Source: Rhodothermales bacterium (GTDB taxonomy: Bacteria > Bacteroidota > Rhodothermia > Rhodothermales > JAHQVL01). From it: DNA of 64,000 bases. The notes beneath the pieces were generated by a model that saw nothing but the letters and a program-made list of their open reading frames with translations, ran no database searches and had not been told where the DNA came from. Below, piece after piece: positions 39,167 through 48,534 of this stretch. Location: assembly GCA_041391505.1 (NCBI GenBank), contig JAWKNW010000022.1, forward strand, positions 48,060 through 112,059, written 5' to 3'. Within the stretch, counting starts at the first letter, position 1. Every line of letters begins with the position of its first letter. A program made the translations under genes and the position numbers.

Positions 39167-39637
39167 TCAGCCGCTCCGGTAGCGGGTCGTCAGCTGCTGG
39201 TCCTTGACCGGCCCCTGAACCCGCCAGCGGAGCGAGAAGCCGGCCGGCGACGACGTGATCGCGGCCTCATACACGTCCGCCCCGCAGCGATGCGGCGCCA
39301 CGGTGCGCCAGTCGTTCGTCTTGCGTCGCACCAGCGTCACCAGAAAGAGAGGTCGGTCCGCTCCAAAACGAAGATGGGAGAGGTGGAGGTGCCCGCTGCC
39401 GGCGTCCCAGACCCATCGATAGGCGGTTGAAAAGGCGATGCCGGCCAGCGGACCGCTTGTCCAGACCCCGCGTTCGATCGTCTCCACCGCGCAGGGCGAG
39501 GCCATCGCCTCGACGCGAATCACGGCTTCCCCGATGCACAGGCCGACGTCACCCGTGCGCGTCTCGACACGCGACGCGCGCGCGGCCAGCAGATGGCGCC
39601 AGAAGTCGGGCCCGGGTTCGTCGTGCGAAGCGTGCAT
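39167..39637 (-). CDS. DUF6314-like protein
   Basis: A 156-residue soluble protein whose C-terminal part fits DUF6314: HRCGADVYEA near residue 119 and WRVQGPVKDQQLTTRY at the end, with beta-strand-rich lipocalin-like sequence between. The ATG at 39637 is a choice among several; a longer frame reaches 39829 but overlaps the divergent gene. The usual FLxGxW start of DUF6314 is replaced by a weaker match, so the family call is tentative. Confidence 0.6.
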   Translation of the reverse strand: MHASHDEPGPDFWRHLLAARASRVETRTGDVGLCIGEAVIRVEAMASPCAVETIERGVWTSGPLAGIAFSTAYRWVWDAGSGHLHLSHLRFGADRPLFLVTLVRRKTNDWRTVAPHRCGADVYEAAITSSPAGFSLRWRVQGPVKDQQLTTRYRSG

Positions 39638-39752
39638 TTCAGGGGAATAGATCACAAATCGATAACGTTTAGCGCATTTGGAATCATCCACCGTAACTTC
39701 GCCGGCGGCCGGCGTACTGACCTGCATTCCATCGACATCCCGAGCAACCCCA

Positions 39753-40097
39753 ATGTGGCAGACCTTCGTTGACTGGTTTTTGAGTCTGGGCCCAAAATAC
39801 GGCGTCAACCCGATCATCTTCGGCAGCATCTACGTCGGCGCCATCCCTTTTTTCACCCTGAGCCTCGCGTGGCTGGTGCGTAACCTCCGGGCGAACAAGC
39901 CGATCGTGGCGCCCACGCTGCTCGCCGGCTTCTTCTTCATCTCGGCCTATCTGTACCTGTTGATCGCCGGCCGCAACATCCCCCTGTGGGTCTATGCGTT
40001 TATCGCCGGCATGGTCGCGTTCGGGGTCTACTCGACCGTCAAAAAGATCCGCGGCCAGGTCGCCGCTCCGATGGATCGCCCCGATGGCGCTCCGTGA
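39753..40097 (+). CDS. Small three-helix membrane protein, unknown function
   Basis: A 114-residue protein starting at the ATG at 39753. Three hydrophobic helices are visible: near residues 20-42, 53-70 and 75-93, then a short basic tail. It is 54 bases upstream of the MerA-like flavoprotein and probably co-transcribed with it. It could anchor or serve the flavoprotein, but this is a guess from position. A TAACTTCG element lies about 48 bases upstream. Confidence 0.65.
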   Translation: MWQTFVDWFLSLGPKYGVNPIIFGSIYVGAIPFFTLSLAWLVRNLRANKPIVAPTLLAGFFFISAYLYLLIAGRNIPLWVYAFIAGMVAFGVYSTVKKIRGQVAAPMDRPDGAP

Positions 40098-40151
40098 TCG
40101 ACCCCACACCCCCTCCGTACTGACGCAACACCCTGCTCCATACTCGCACCT

Positions 40152-41624
40152 ATGCCCTACACCCACGACGTAATCGTAATCGGCGGCGGCGCAGCCGGCC
40201 TCACCTCCTCCGGCATCGCCGCCAACTTCGGCGCCAAAACCATGATGATCGAGCGGCACAAACTGGGGGGCGACTGCACCTGGACCGGCTGCGTGCCCAG
40301 CAAGGCGATCCTGAAAGCGGCCAAGGTGGCGCATTACATGCGGGAAGCAGCGGCCTACGGGATCACCGACCAGCCGGTCGACATCGATTTCGCGAAAGTC
40401 ATCGGCCGTGTCCGCCATATTCGCGAGGAGGTGTACGAAGATGCCGATAGCCCCAAAATCTTCGAGCGGATGGGGATCGACGTGCGGACGGGGCAGGCGG
40501 CCTTTGTGGATGCCCATACGATCGAACTGACGCACGCCGGCGGATCCGACCGGTTCAGCGCCCGCTACATCGTCATCGCCGCCGGCGCGAGCGCGTTCGT
40601 CCCGCCCATCGAAGGACTCGGCGACGTCCCCTATCTCACCAACGAGTCGCTGTTCGAAATCGACGCGATGCCGCGGCGCTTCGCCATCGTCGGCGGCGGC
40701 CCCATCGGCACGGAGATGTCCCAGGCGTTCGCCCGGCTCGGCGCGCAGGTCACCGTGATCGACCGCGGCGGCCAGATTATGAGCAAGGACGACCCGGAGC
40801 TGGCCGGCCTGCTGCAGCAGCAGCTGAGCAAGGAGGGCGTCGCGTACGTGATGAACGCCGCCGTAAAAAAGGTGTACCGCAAGGACGGCGCGATCGCCAT
40901 CGAGGCCGAATCGGGCGGGCAGACCCGGATCATCGAGGCGGACGGCCTCCTGCTCGCCACCGGCCGCGCGGCGAACGTGGACGGGCTCAACCTCGAGGCG
41001 GCCGGCGTCGACTACACGAAACGCGGCATCCCGGTCAATGAGAGCGGCCGCACGAACGTGAAGCACATCTACGCGATCGGCGATATCGCCGGCCGGTACC
41101 AGTTCACGCACATGAGCGAGCATATGGCCAAGGTGGCGATGACGCGCATGCTCCTCAAGGTGCCGATGAAGTTCGACATGAAACACGTCCCCTGGGTCAC
41201 GTTCACGGAACCCGAACTCGGCCATGTCGGCGCGACGCAGGAGGAACTCAAGAAAAAAGGGATCGCCTACGAGGAGTACCGCTTCCCCTACACGAAAGTG
41301 GACCGCGCCGTCACCGAAAGCGAGCCGAACGGGCTGATCAAGGTGTATGCGAAGGCCTTCAACGGCAAGATCCTGGGCGCGGATATCCTGGGCGTCAGCG
41401 CCGGCGAACTGATCAGCGAATACGCCGTCGCCATGCGCAACGGCATCTCGCTACGGCAGCTCGCCGACACCATCCATCCCTACCCCACCTACGCCCTCGG
41501 AGCCCGGCGGGCGGCCGACCAGTGGTACGTCCGCAAACAATCCGCCGGCTTCGTCAAACTGCTCCAGTTCCTGTTCCGCTACAAAGGCCAGGTGAACGCC
41601 TACCAGCCGGGCACGGTCGTTTGA
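40152..41624 (+). CDS. MerA/dihydrolipoamide dehydrogenase-like FAD disulfide oxidoreductase
   Basis: A 490-residue flavoprotein. The FAD motif is IGGGAAGLTSSGIA at residues 8-21, the redox-active disulfide is GGDCTWTGCVPSKA near 40-53, the NAD(P) motif is IVGGGPIGTEMSQ near 179-191, and AIGDIAGRYQFTH near 312. The C-terminal active-site His is in HPYPTYALG near 442-450, but the usual following Glu is missing. There is no MerA metal-binding N-terminal domain or C-terminal Cys pair, so mercury reduction is unlikely. Substrate unknown. Confidence 0.87.
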   Translation: MPYTHDVIVIGGGAAGLTSSGIAANFGAKTMMIERHKLGGDCTWTGCVPSKAILKAAKVAHYMREAAAYGITDQPVDIDFAKVIGRVRHIREEVYEDADSPKIFERMGIDVRTGQAAFVDAHTIELTHAGGSDRFSARYIVIAAGASAFVPPIEGLGDVPYLTNESLFEIDAMPRRFAIVGGGPIGTEMSQAFARLGAQVTVIDRGGQIMSKDDPELAGLLQQQLSKEGVAYVMNAAVKKVYRKDGAIAIEAESGGQTRIIEADGLLLATGRAANVDGLNLEAAGVDYTKRGIPVNESGRTNVKHIYAIGDIAGRYQFTHMSEHMAKVAMTRMLLKVPMKFDMKHVPWVTFTEPELGHVGATQEELKKKGIAYEEYRFPYTKVDRAVTESEPNGLIKVYAKAFNGKILGADILGVSAGELISEYAVAMRNGISLRQLADTIHPYPTYALGARRAADQWYVRKQSAGFVKLLQFLFRYKGQVNAYQPGTVV

Positions 41625-41629
41625 TCGAC

Positions 41630-42352
41630 TCATTTCCCCGAAGGGCGCAGCGGCCGCATGACCACCTCGCTGATGAGGTAGTTGTCCGGAGCCTCCAGCA
41701 CGTGGATGACCGTCGAGGCCACGTCTTCGGGCATCATCGGGTTGGCGGATCCGCCCGAGCCGGCGACGTCGCCGAAATGGGTCGCCACCGAACCGGGGCA
41801 CACGCTCGTCACCTTGATGCCGTCGTTGCGGACTTCCTTCATGAGGGCCTCGCTAAACCCGCGCAGACCGAACTTCGTGGCGTTGTAGGCGGCCAGGTTG
41901 GCGTTGCCGACGAGGCCGGCGACCGACGCGATGTTGACGATGTGGCCGCCGAAACCGGACGCCTCGTTCTGCTTCTTCATCGCCGGCAGCACCGCGCGCG
42001 TGCACAGGAAAACGCCGCGGAGGTTGGTCTCCATCTGGAGATCCCACTGCGAGAGGGTCTGCGACGCCACCGGGCCGAACTGCCCCAGGCCGGCGTTGTT
42101 GACGAGCACATCCACACGCCCCTCCTCCTCGATCACGTGGCCGACGGCCGTTTGCACCTGGTCTTCTTCCCGGACATCGCACACGATGGGGTGAAACCGG
42201 TCGCCCAGGGCGTCATGCAACCGCTTCAGTTTGTCCTCGGATCGGGCCAGACCGTAGACGATGGCGCCCCGCTCGATGAGGGCGCGGGAGAAATGATCGC
42301 CGAGGCCGCTGCTGGCGCCGGTCACGATCGCTACTTTGTCGTTCAGATTCAT
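41630..42352 (-). CDS. Short-chain dehydrogenase/reductase
   Basis: A 240-residue SDR. The cofactor motif is VTGASSGLGDHFSRAL near residues 10-25, NNAG follows near 87-90, and the catalytic Ser-Tyr-Lys reads IASVAG then YNATK near 154-158. It resembles FabG-like 3-oxoacyl reductases, but the substrate cannot be told. The start at 42352 is preferred; the frame extends upstream through sequence without family similarity. It ends six bases from the convergent flavoprotein stop. Confidence 0.9.
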   Translation of the reverse strand: MNLNDKVAIVTGASSGLGDHFSRALIERGAIVYGLARSEDKLKRLHDALGDRFHPIVCDVREEDQVQTAVGHVIEEEGRVDVLVNNAGLGQFGPVASQTLSQWDLQMETNLRGVFLCTRAVLPAMKKQNEASGFGGHIVNIASVAGLVGNANLAAYNATKFGLRGFSEALMKEVRNDGIKVTSVCPGSVATHFGDVAGSGGSANPMMPEDVASTVIHVLEAPDNYLISEVVMRPLRPSGK

Positions 42353-42531
42353 GGGTTCGGGCTGTCTGGGGTGGATGGAGGTATGGCTGCTAAACGCCCC
42401 ATCGCCGGATTGGATCATTCCACCGAAATGGCGTACGTTGGGCGGGCACGGCCGTAAGACGTGGCTGTCGGACACGACGGTCGGACGCGGCATGCCGTGT
42501 ACCTGCCTGATCGTTCATCCCAACCTGTGTT

Positions 42532-44751
42532 ATGCGTCTGACTCGTATCGTACTGCTCGCCCTCACCCTGGGCTTCGCGTCCCACGCCGACGCCCCGCTG
42601 CTCGGCTTCAAACCTGAAAACGTCGCCGGCCAGCGCGCGCTGGAAGCGCAATTCGAAAGCCACCTCGACGCCGGCAACCTCGACAGCTGGATGAAGACCA
42701 TCACCTCGCGGCCCCATCATGTCGGTTCGCCGGGGGCGAAGGCCAATGCCGACTTCGTCGCCGCGAAATTCAAGGAATGGGGATACGACACCGAGCTGGA
42801 GGTCTTCAACGTGCTCTTCCCCACCCCGAAAGAGCGCCGCGTCGAGTTGATCCTCAATGGCAAGGTTGCCTACCGGGCCCGCCTCGATGAGCCAGCCCTC
42901 AAGCAGGACGCCACCTCCGCCATCCGCAAGGACCTGCTCCCCCCGTACAACGCCTATTCGGCCGACGGCGACGTGACGGCCGAACTGGTGTACGTGAACT
43001 ACGGCACACCCGAAGACTACGACGATCTCGAACGCCTGGGCATCAGCGTCGAGGGTAAAATCGTAATCGCGCGCTACGGGAGGTCGTGGCGGGGCATCAA
43101 ACCCAAGCTGGCCTATGAACACGGCGCCATCGGATGCATCATCTATTCCGATCCCCGGGAAGACGGCTACTTCCAGGGCGAGGTGTACCCCGAAGGCGCC
43201 TATCGGCCCGAGTTCGGCGCGCAGCGCGGCTCCGTGGCCGACATGCCGCTCTTCCCCGGCGACCCGCTGACGCCGGGCGTTGGGGCCAAGGAAGATACGG
43301 ACCGCCTCTCCCTCGAGGAAGCGCCCACCCTCATGAAGATCCCCGTGCTCCCGATCTCCTACCAGGACGCGCAGCCGCTCCTCGAGGCGCTGGGCGGCCC
43401 GGTGCCGCCCGCCGGCTGGCGCGGCGGGCTGCCGTTTACCTACCACATCGGCCCCGGGCCGGCGACGGTGCGCATCAAGCTCGCCTTCAACTGGGATATC
43501 GTGCCGGCCTACAACGTCATCGCCCGCATGCCGGGCAGCACGTATCCCGACCAGTGGATCATCCGCGGCAACCACCGCGACGCGTGGGTGTTCGGCGCCG
43601 CGGACCCGACCAGCGGCACCGTCGCCATGATGGAGGAGGCCCGCGCCATCGGTGAACTCGCGAAGACGGGATGGCGGCCGAAACGGACCCTCGTCTATGC
43701 CAGCTGGGATGCCGAAGAGCCCGGCCTCATCGGCTCCACTGAGTGGGCCGAATACCACGCCGACGAGCTGAAGCAAAAAGCCGTGGTCTACATCAACTCG
43801 GACGGGAACGGCCGCGGCTTCCTCGGCATGGGCGGCTCGCACACCCTGGAAAAATTCATCAACGAAGTCGGCCGCGACATCACCGATCCCGAAACCGACG
43901 TGACGGCCGATGCCCGCCTGCGCGCCCGGATGCGCGCCAGCGGCAACGACGACGAGGCCCGCCGCGCCGACCTCCGGATCTCGCCGCTCGGCTCGGGTTC
44001 GGACTGGACCCCGTTCCTCCAGCATCTCGGCATCGCCTCGCTGAACCTCGGCTATGGCGGTGAGGGCGGCGGCGGCTCGTACCACTCGACCTACGACTCG
44101 TACGACCACTACACCCGCTTCGGCGACCCCGGCTTCACGTATGGCGTGGCCCTCGCCAACACCGCCGGCCGGACCACGCTCCGCCTCGCCAACGCCGATG
44201 CGCTGCCGTTCGCCTACGCCAATTTCGCCGACATCGTGAAGGTCTACCTCGCGGAAGTCCAGAAACTCGCCGACACCATGCGGTCGGACACCGAAAAGCT
44301 CAACACGCGTGTCGCCGACGGCGTCTACACCCTCGCCGCCGACCCGACCGAGCGGTACGTCCCGCCGGCCGCCAAGGCCCCGGTGCCCCACCTGAACTTC
44401 GCTCCGCTCGAAAATGCCATCGATCGCCTGGAGAAGCAGGCGACGGCCTTCGACAAGGCGCTGCAGGGCGGCATCCGGGACAATACGCTGTCCACCGAGC
44501 GCATCGAGGCGCTCAACCGGGTCATGATGAAAACCGAACAGGCCATGACCGCGGCGTCAGGGCTGCCCAAACGCCCCTGGTTCACCCACCAGATCTACGC
44601 GCCGGGCTTCTACACCGGCTACGGCGTCAAAACGCTCCCGGGCGTCCGCGAAGCCATCGAACAACGCGAATGGGCCGAGGCCACCGAGCAGATCGAACGC
44701 GTGGCCGGCGTGCTGAACGACGTGGCGACGATGCTGGAGAACGCGATGTGA
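42532..44751 (+). CDS. Secreted M28 family metallopeptidase, glutamate carboxypeptidase II-like
   Basis: A 739-residue protein with a signal peptide (MRLTRIVLLALTLGFASHADA). A protease-associated domain lies near residues 110-310, and the zinc peptidase follows: GNHRDAW near 346-352 (His ligand), AADPTSG near 356-362 (bridging Asp), WDAEEPG near 391-397 (catalytic Glu and ligand), INSDGN near 422, and YHSTYDSYDHY near 519-529 (last His). A C-terminal dimerisation-like helical domain (from about 590) matches the human GCPII/transferrin-receptor group. Role is probably extracellular peptide breakdown. TACGTTGG lies about 100 bases upstream. Confidence 0.93.
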   Translation: MRLTRIVLLALTLGFASHADAPLLGFKPENVAGQRALEAQFESHLDAGNLDSWMKTITSRPHHVGSPGAKANADFVAAKFKEWGYDTELEVFNVLFPTPKERRVELILNGKVAYRARLDEPALKQDATSAIRKDLLPPYNAYSADGDVTAELVYVNYGTPEDYDDLERLGISVEGKIVIARYGRSWRGIKPKLAYEHGAIGCIIYSDPREDGYFQGEVYPEGAYRPEFGAQRGSVADMPLFPGDPLTPGVGAKEDTDRLSLEEAPTLMKIPVLPISYQDAQPLLEALGGPVPPAGWRGGLPFTYHIGPGPATVRIKLAFNWDIVPAYNVIARMPGSTYPDQWIIRGNHRDAWVFGAADPTSGTVAMMEEARAIGELAKTGWRPKRTLVYASWDAEEPGLIGSTEWAEYHADELKQKAVVYINSDGNGRGFLGMGGSHTLEKFINEVGRDITDPETDVTADARLRARMRASGNDDEARRADLRISPLGSGSDWTPFLQHLGIASLNLGYGGEGGGGSYHSTYDSYDHYTRFGDPGFTYGVALANTAGRTTLRLANADALPFAYANFADIVKVYLAEVQKLADTMRSDTEKLNTRVADGVYTLAADPTERYVPPAAKAPVPHLNFAPLENAIDRLEKQATAFDKALQGGIRDNTLSTERIEALNRVMMKTEQAMTAASGLPKRPWFTHQIYAPGFYTGYGVKTLPGVREAIEQREWAEATEQIERVAGVLNDVATMLENAM

Positions 44752-44757
44752 GCGGTG

Positions 44758-44810
44758 CGGGATTGGGGAGCAGGGGAGCACTAACACCCTCCCGCTCTCC
44801 CCAATCCCCG
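44758..44810. repeat. Inverted repeat after the M28 gene
   Basis: GATTGGGGAG (44761-44770) pairs with CTCCCCAATC (44797-44806), with extra G-C pairs outside, and GGGGAG versus CTCCCG inside. There is no T-run. It lies six bases after the stop codon and could act as a transcript end. Confidence 0.7.
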
Positions 44811-44840
44811 TACCACTCGAAGCCCCTTACTCACGGATCG

Positions 44841-44990
44841 TACGCACTATAGCCTCAGGTCTTCCGATGCGGGATACCGGGATGCCGGATCACCGATCAA
44901 ACGCACGGTATTTCGCCAAGCATCCTGCATCCTGCATCCAGCATCCTGCATCCCGCATCTCGCATCCCGCATCCTGCATCCCGCATCCAC
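44841..44990. repeat. Hairpin element with heptamer arms, copy 2 of a dispersed family
   Basis: The sequence shares about 90 bases with 9859-9964, including the loop core CACCGATCAAACGCACGG and the leading CCTCAGGTCTTCCGATGC. The left arm has GATGCGGGAT and GATGCCGGAT. The right arm has expanded into about ten heptamers (GCATCCT, GCATCCC, GCATCCA) in strict 7-bp register. Copy 1 has only two to three such units, so the arm length is variable. Confidence 0.88.
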
Positions 44991-45020
44991 CTATCGCCTC
45001 GCCAACGTGCGTACCGTCAC

Positions 45021-45881
45021 TCAATCAAACACCCCGGCAGGAATCCCCTCGTTCACCTTGAGGGATTCCGTGACCATCACGGTCGTGATGTCGTTTCCGC
45101 CCATCGCGTCGAGCATCTTGCGGAGGGAGGCGCGCTGCGCTTCCGGCACCTGATCGAGCATGGCTTCGATCTGCATCCGCTGGGCCTGCATCTCGGCGCG
45201 CTCTTCGGCCGACATCGGATTGTCCATCACCGTCGTCATGCGGTGCGGATAATAGAGAGGGCCGACCGTCTTGAAGTCGGACATCGTCATCTCCATATCC
45301 ATGTTCCGCTTGCCGGCGCCTGGCTGCGGCTCGACCTCGATCGAAAAGCTCATCCTGCGGAGCACGTATTCTTTCGCGTCGATATACAGCGTTCCCTTGC
45401 CGTACACCGTCTCCGCGCTCTGCGAAAGGGCATTGCCCGTGCTGAGGTCCTCCATCAGGGGCTGCAGATCGTCCACGCTGAGCACGAACGTCGCGATGCC
45501 GTCCATCTCCTCCTTGCCGACCAGCGTCGCCGTGTCGGAGAGCTTCTCGAACATGCTGGCGTTCATCGACAGCATGTCGGGCGGGGCTGCCGACTCGGCG
45601 GCCGCGTTCATCATCTCGGCCATGCCGCCTTCGAAAACCGACCGGGAGCGGAATCCCTCCTTGCCGCCGGTCTTTTCATAGTAGGTCGTCATCTTGTCGA
45701 AGGCAGCGAATGCGCCTTCCGGACGCATCACCATTTCCATATTATCTATCTTGGCGATGGCATCGCTGTATCGATCCGACACCTTTTTGAGGATGTCCGC
45801 CGCGGATTGCGCGCGCAGCGGTGCGGCCACCGCGAAGCAGAGCGCCAGGAACAGGCCAGCGCGCGTGGAGATCAGACGCAT
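45021..45881 (-). CDS. Secreted protein resembling LolA-type lipoprotein carriers
   Basis: A 286-residue protein with a signal peptide (cleavage after PLRAQ near residue 25). The start of the mature part, SAADILKKVSDRYSDAIAKI, resembles the first helix of LolA-like outer membrane lipoprotein-sorting proteins, and GKGTLYIDAKEYVLRRMSF near 161-179 fits a half-barrel strand pair. The Met-rich tail is unusual. Role in lipoprotein transport is only suggested by fold. It is divergent from trmH, with 21 bases between the two starts. Confidence 0.6.
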   Translation of the reverse strand: MRLISTRAGLFLALCFAVAAPLRAQSAADILKKVSDRYSDAIAKIDNMEMVMRPEGAFAAFDKMTTYYEKTGGKEGFRSRSVFEGGMAEMMNAAAESAAPPDMLSMNASMFEKLSDTATLVGKEEMDGIATFVLSVDDLQPLMEDLSTGNALSQSAETVYGKGTLYIDAKEYVLRRMSFSIEVEPQPGAGKRNMDMEMTMSDFKTVGPLYYPHRMTTVMDNPMSAEERAEMQAQRMQIEAMLDQVPEAQRASLRKMLDAMGGNDITTVMVTESLKVNEGIPAGVFD

Positions 45882-45902
45882 GAGTATAGCAGGTTTGTGA
45901 AC

Positions 45903-46613
45903 ATGTCAGAACGCGAGAAACGAACGTCAGCGGCTTCCGGATCCACGTCCCGCGTGGAGGCGTTGCCGCCGGCGGTGGTGATCGAGCGCCTTTCGCCCTT
46001 CCTCACCGAGCCACGCAAGGAGCGCATCGAGCACGTCCTCGCCGGCCGGACGCATACCGTGGCCACCGTCGTCGAAGGCCTCATCAACCAGGGCAACATC
46101 AGTGCCGTGATGCGGAGTGCCGAAGCGCTGGGCTTTCATCGGTTTCATGTCATCGAGGCCCAGGGACACTTCAAACGATCTTCAAGGACGAGCCAGGGGG
46201 CGGATAAATGGCTGGATATAACCCGGTGGGAGACCCCCGACGCCTGCGTCGAGAGCCTTCGCGAGGCCGGCTACCGGATCGCGGTGACCCATCTCTCCCC
46301 GGACGCGGTCCCGATCGACACCCTCGACTTCACCCGCAAGACGGCGCTCGTGCTGGGCAACGAACAGCACGGCGTCAGTGAACGAATGCGCGAACTGGCC
46401 GATACGTGCTGTATGATCCCCATGCTGGGCTTCACGCAGAGCTTCAACATCTCGGTCGCCGCCGCCGTGTCGCTCTATCATGCGTTCCAGGATCGCGTGC
46501 GGCGGCAGGGCCGGCAGGGCGACCTGACCGAGGCCGAGCGCGACGCCCTCAGGGCGCGCTACTATGCGCTGAGCGTCAAAAACGCCGATGCGCTGCTCGC
46601 CGGCAGCGATTGA
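45903..46613 (+). CDS. trmH: TrmH-type tRNA/rRNA 2'-O-methyltransferase (SpoU family)
   Basis: A 236-residue SPOUT enzyme that methylates a guanosine 2'-OH with SAM. Motif 1 is GNISAVMRSAEALGF near residues 66-80, motif 2 is LVLGNEQHGVSERM near 149-162, and motif 3 is IPMLGFTQSFNISVAAA near 173-189. Length and order fit TrmH (tRNA Gm18), although rRNA targets cannot be excluded. The start at 45903 is preferred to the long upstream frame, which lies antisense to the LolA-like gene. Confidence 0.92.
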   Translation: MSEREKRTSAASGSTSRVEALPPAVVIERLSPFLTEPRKERIEHVLAGRTHTVATVVEGLINQGNISAVMRSAEALGFHRFHVIEAQGHFKRSSRTSQGADKWLDITRWETPDACVESLREAGYRIAVTHLSPDAVPIDTLDFTRKTALVLGNEQHGVSERMRELADTCCMIPMLGFTQSFNISVAAAVSLYHAFQDRVRRQGRQGDLTEAERDALRARYYALSVKNADALLAGSD

Positions 46614-46683
46614 CGCACGAACCTCATGCCGGCTGCCATGTACAAGACCGACGTCCGTGCACGTCGCACCCAACGCTACACCT

Positions 46684-47241
46684 ATGCGCATACACCGGTT
46701 ACAGACACTCCAGCGCCTGCCTATCTCGATCGAGGAGGCCTGGGATTTTTTCTCGTCGCCGAAGAACCTGCGCCAGATCACGCCGCACTGGTTGGACTTC
46801 CGCATGACCAACGAGGCGCCGGAAGAGATGCGCCCCGGCACCATCCTGAGTTACACGATCCGCCCCGTCCCGCTCATCAACGTGCAGTGGGTGACCGAAA
46901 TCACCCACATCAAAAAACCGAACTTTTTTGTCGACGAACAGCGGTTTGGGCCATTTAAAATGTGGCATCACGAACACTACTTTCGACCCCACATGGGCGG
47001 CGTCGAGGTAGAGGACATCGTGCAGTACGGACTTTACCTCGGCCCGATCGGTACGCTCGCGCACGACCTCTACGTTCGGAGGCGCCTGCACGAGATTTTT
47101 ACGTTCCGCGCGCAGGTGCTCGAACAGCGATTCGGCCGCTTCGAATCCGAAGCCAAATACGAGAACAGAAAGCAGCAGCGACCCGCCGGACCCAGCAAGC
47201 CGCAAGGACCGATCACGCTCAAGGATATCTACGGGGAGTAA
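46684..47241 (+). CDS. SRPBCC family protein
   Basis: A 185-residue protein with an START/Bet-v1-like fold, often labelled ligand-binding SRPBCC. ISIEEAWDFFSSPKNLRQIT near residues 13-32 is the typical opening, and FKMWHHEHYFRPHMGGVEVED is the central strand pair, given here as the region near 84-104. The tail is Lys/Gln/Pro rich. The ATG at 46684 fits the family. It lies 70 bases after trmH and 67 bases before the aminotransferase gene. Ligand unknown. Confidence 0.85.
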   Translation: MRIHRLQTLQRLPISIEEAWDFFSSPKNLRQITPHWLDFRMTNEAPEEMRPGTILSYTIRPVPLINVQWVTEITHIKKPNFFVDEQRFGPFKMWHHEHYFRPHMGGVEVEDIVQYGLYLGPIGTLAHDLYVRRRLHEIFTFRAQVLEQRFGRFESEAKYENRKQQRPAGPSKPQGPITLKDIYGE

Positions 47242-47308
47242 CCGGTCGCGCTGGCCTCGGGTCGGTTGCGCATCCCGCTCCTCGCCACGCCCAGCCAGCG
47301 ACCTGAGC

Positions 47309-48511
47309 ATGTCCCAGGACCCCCTCGTTTCACATTTCGGCCGGCATGTCGCCTGGACCAGCGATCATCCGATCGGCCTGACCGTCGTCTCCGCCGAAGG
47401 CCCCTATCTGCACCTGTCGGACGGCCGGCGCATCATCGATCTGATCAGCGGCATCGCCGTCTCGTCGCTCGGCCACCGCCATCCCGACGTCACCGCCGCC
47501 ATCCACGCGCAGGTCGACCGCTACCTGCACGTCATGGTGTATGGCGAATTCATCCAGGAGCCCCAGGTGCGGTTCGCGCGCCGGCTGGCGGAACAGCTCC
47601 CGCCGCAACTGCAGGTCGTGTATTTCACGATGACGGGGACCGAAGCGAACGAAGGCGCCCTCAAGCTCGCCAAAAAAGCCACCGGCCGCACGCGCCTCTT
47701 CGCCTTCGACCGGTCGTACCACGGCGACACCCATGGCTCGCTCTCCGTCACCGGGCGCAACATCTACCGGGACCCGTTTCTTCCGCTGCTGCCGAACGTG
47801 ACGTTCCTGCCTTTCAACGAGGTCGAGGCGCTCCGCGCCATCGACACGACCACGGCGTGCGTGATTGTCGAGCCCATCCAGGGCGAAGGCGGCATCCGCG
47901 TGCCGTCCCTCGCCTGGATGCAGGCGCTGCGCCGCCGCTGCACCGAGACGGGCGCGTTGCTCATCTTCGACGAGATCCAGACCGGTTTCGGCCGCACGGG
48001 CGCCCTCTTCGCCTTTGAACACTTCGGCGTCGTGCCGGATATCCTGACGGTGGCGAAAGCGATGGGCGGCGGGATGCCGCTGGGCGCTTTCATCTCCAGT
48101 TCCGCCGTGATGGGCGTCCTGCGTAACGATCCTCCGCTGAGCCACGTTACTACGTTTGGCGGGCACCCCGTGTCGTGCGCGGCCGCCGCCGCGGCGCTCG
48201 ATGTCCTGCTCGCCCACGACCTGCCGGCCCGCGCCCGCGCGCTCGAAGAGCGGATTCGGGAACGACTTGTCCATCCACTCATTCGAGAGGTGCGCGGACG
48301 GGGCGCGATGCTGGGCATGGAACTCGTGAACGCCGCCACGACCGAACAGGTCGTGCGGACCTGCCTCGAGGCCGGCGTCCTCCTCGGATGGACGCTGCAC
48401 GCCGACGCCCTCGTCCGCATCGCGCCTCCGCTGACGATCCCGACGGACGTGCTCGACCGCGCGCTCGGCGTCATCCTCGGGGCGCTCGATCAGGCCGCAT
48501 CACCGCTGTAA
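47309..48511 (+). CDS. Class III PLP-dependent aminotransferase
   Basis: A 400-residue aminotransferase. GTEANEGALKLAKKATGR near residues 110-127, the Asp-bearing IFDEIQTGFGRTG near 219-231, and the PLP lysine in LTVAKAMGGGMPLGA near 244-258 are the class III signatures. It resembles acetylornithine or gamma-aminobutyrate transaminases, but no arginine or GABA genes are adjacent, so the substrate is open. Confidence 0.9.
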   Translation: MSQDPLVSHFGRHVAWTSDHPIGLTVVSAEGPYLHLSDGRRIIDLISGIAVSSLGHRHPDVTAAIHAQVDRYLHVMVYGEFIQEPQVRFARRLAEQLPPQLQVVYFTMTGTEANEGALKLAKKATGRTRLFAFDRSYHGDTHGSLSVTGRNIYRDPFLPLLPNVTFLPFNEVEALRAIDTTTACVIVEPIQGEGGIRVPSLAWMQALRRRCTETGALLIFDEIQTGFGRTGALFAFEHFGVVPDILTVAKAMGGGMPLGAFISSSAVMGVLRNDPPLSHVTTFGGHPVSCAAAAAALDVLLAHDLPARARALEERIRERLVHPLIREVRGRGAMLGMELVNAATTEQVVRTCLEAGVLLGWTLHADALVRIAPPLTIPTDVLDRALGVILGALDQAASPL

Positions 48512-48534
48512 TCCCTATTTTCCCGCACGTGCGC

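Noticed and set aside
40152..41624. Mercuric reductase
   Set aside because: The N-terminal metal-binding domain and the C-terminal cysteine pair are absent and no mer genes are nearby; only the general flavoprotein family is supported.
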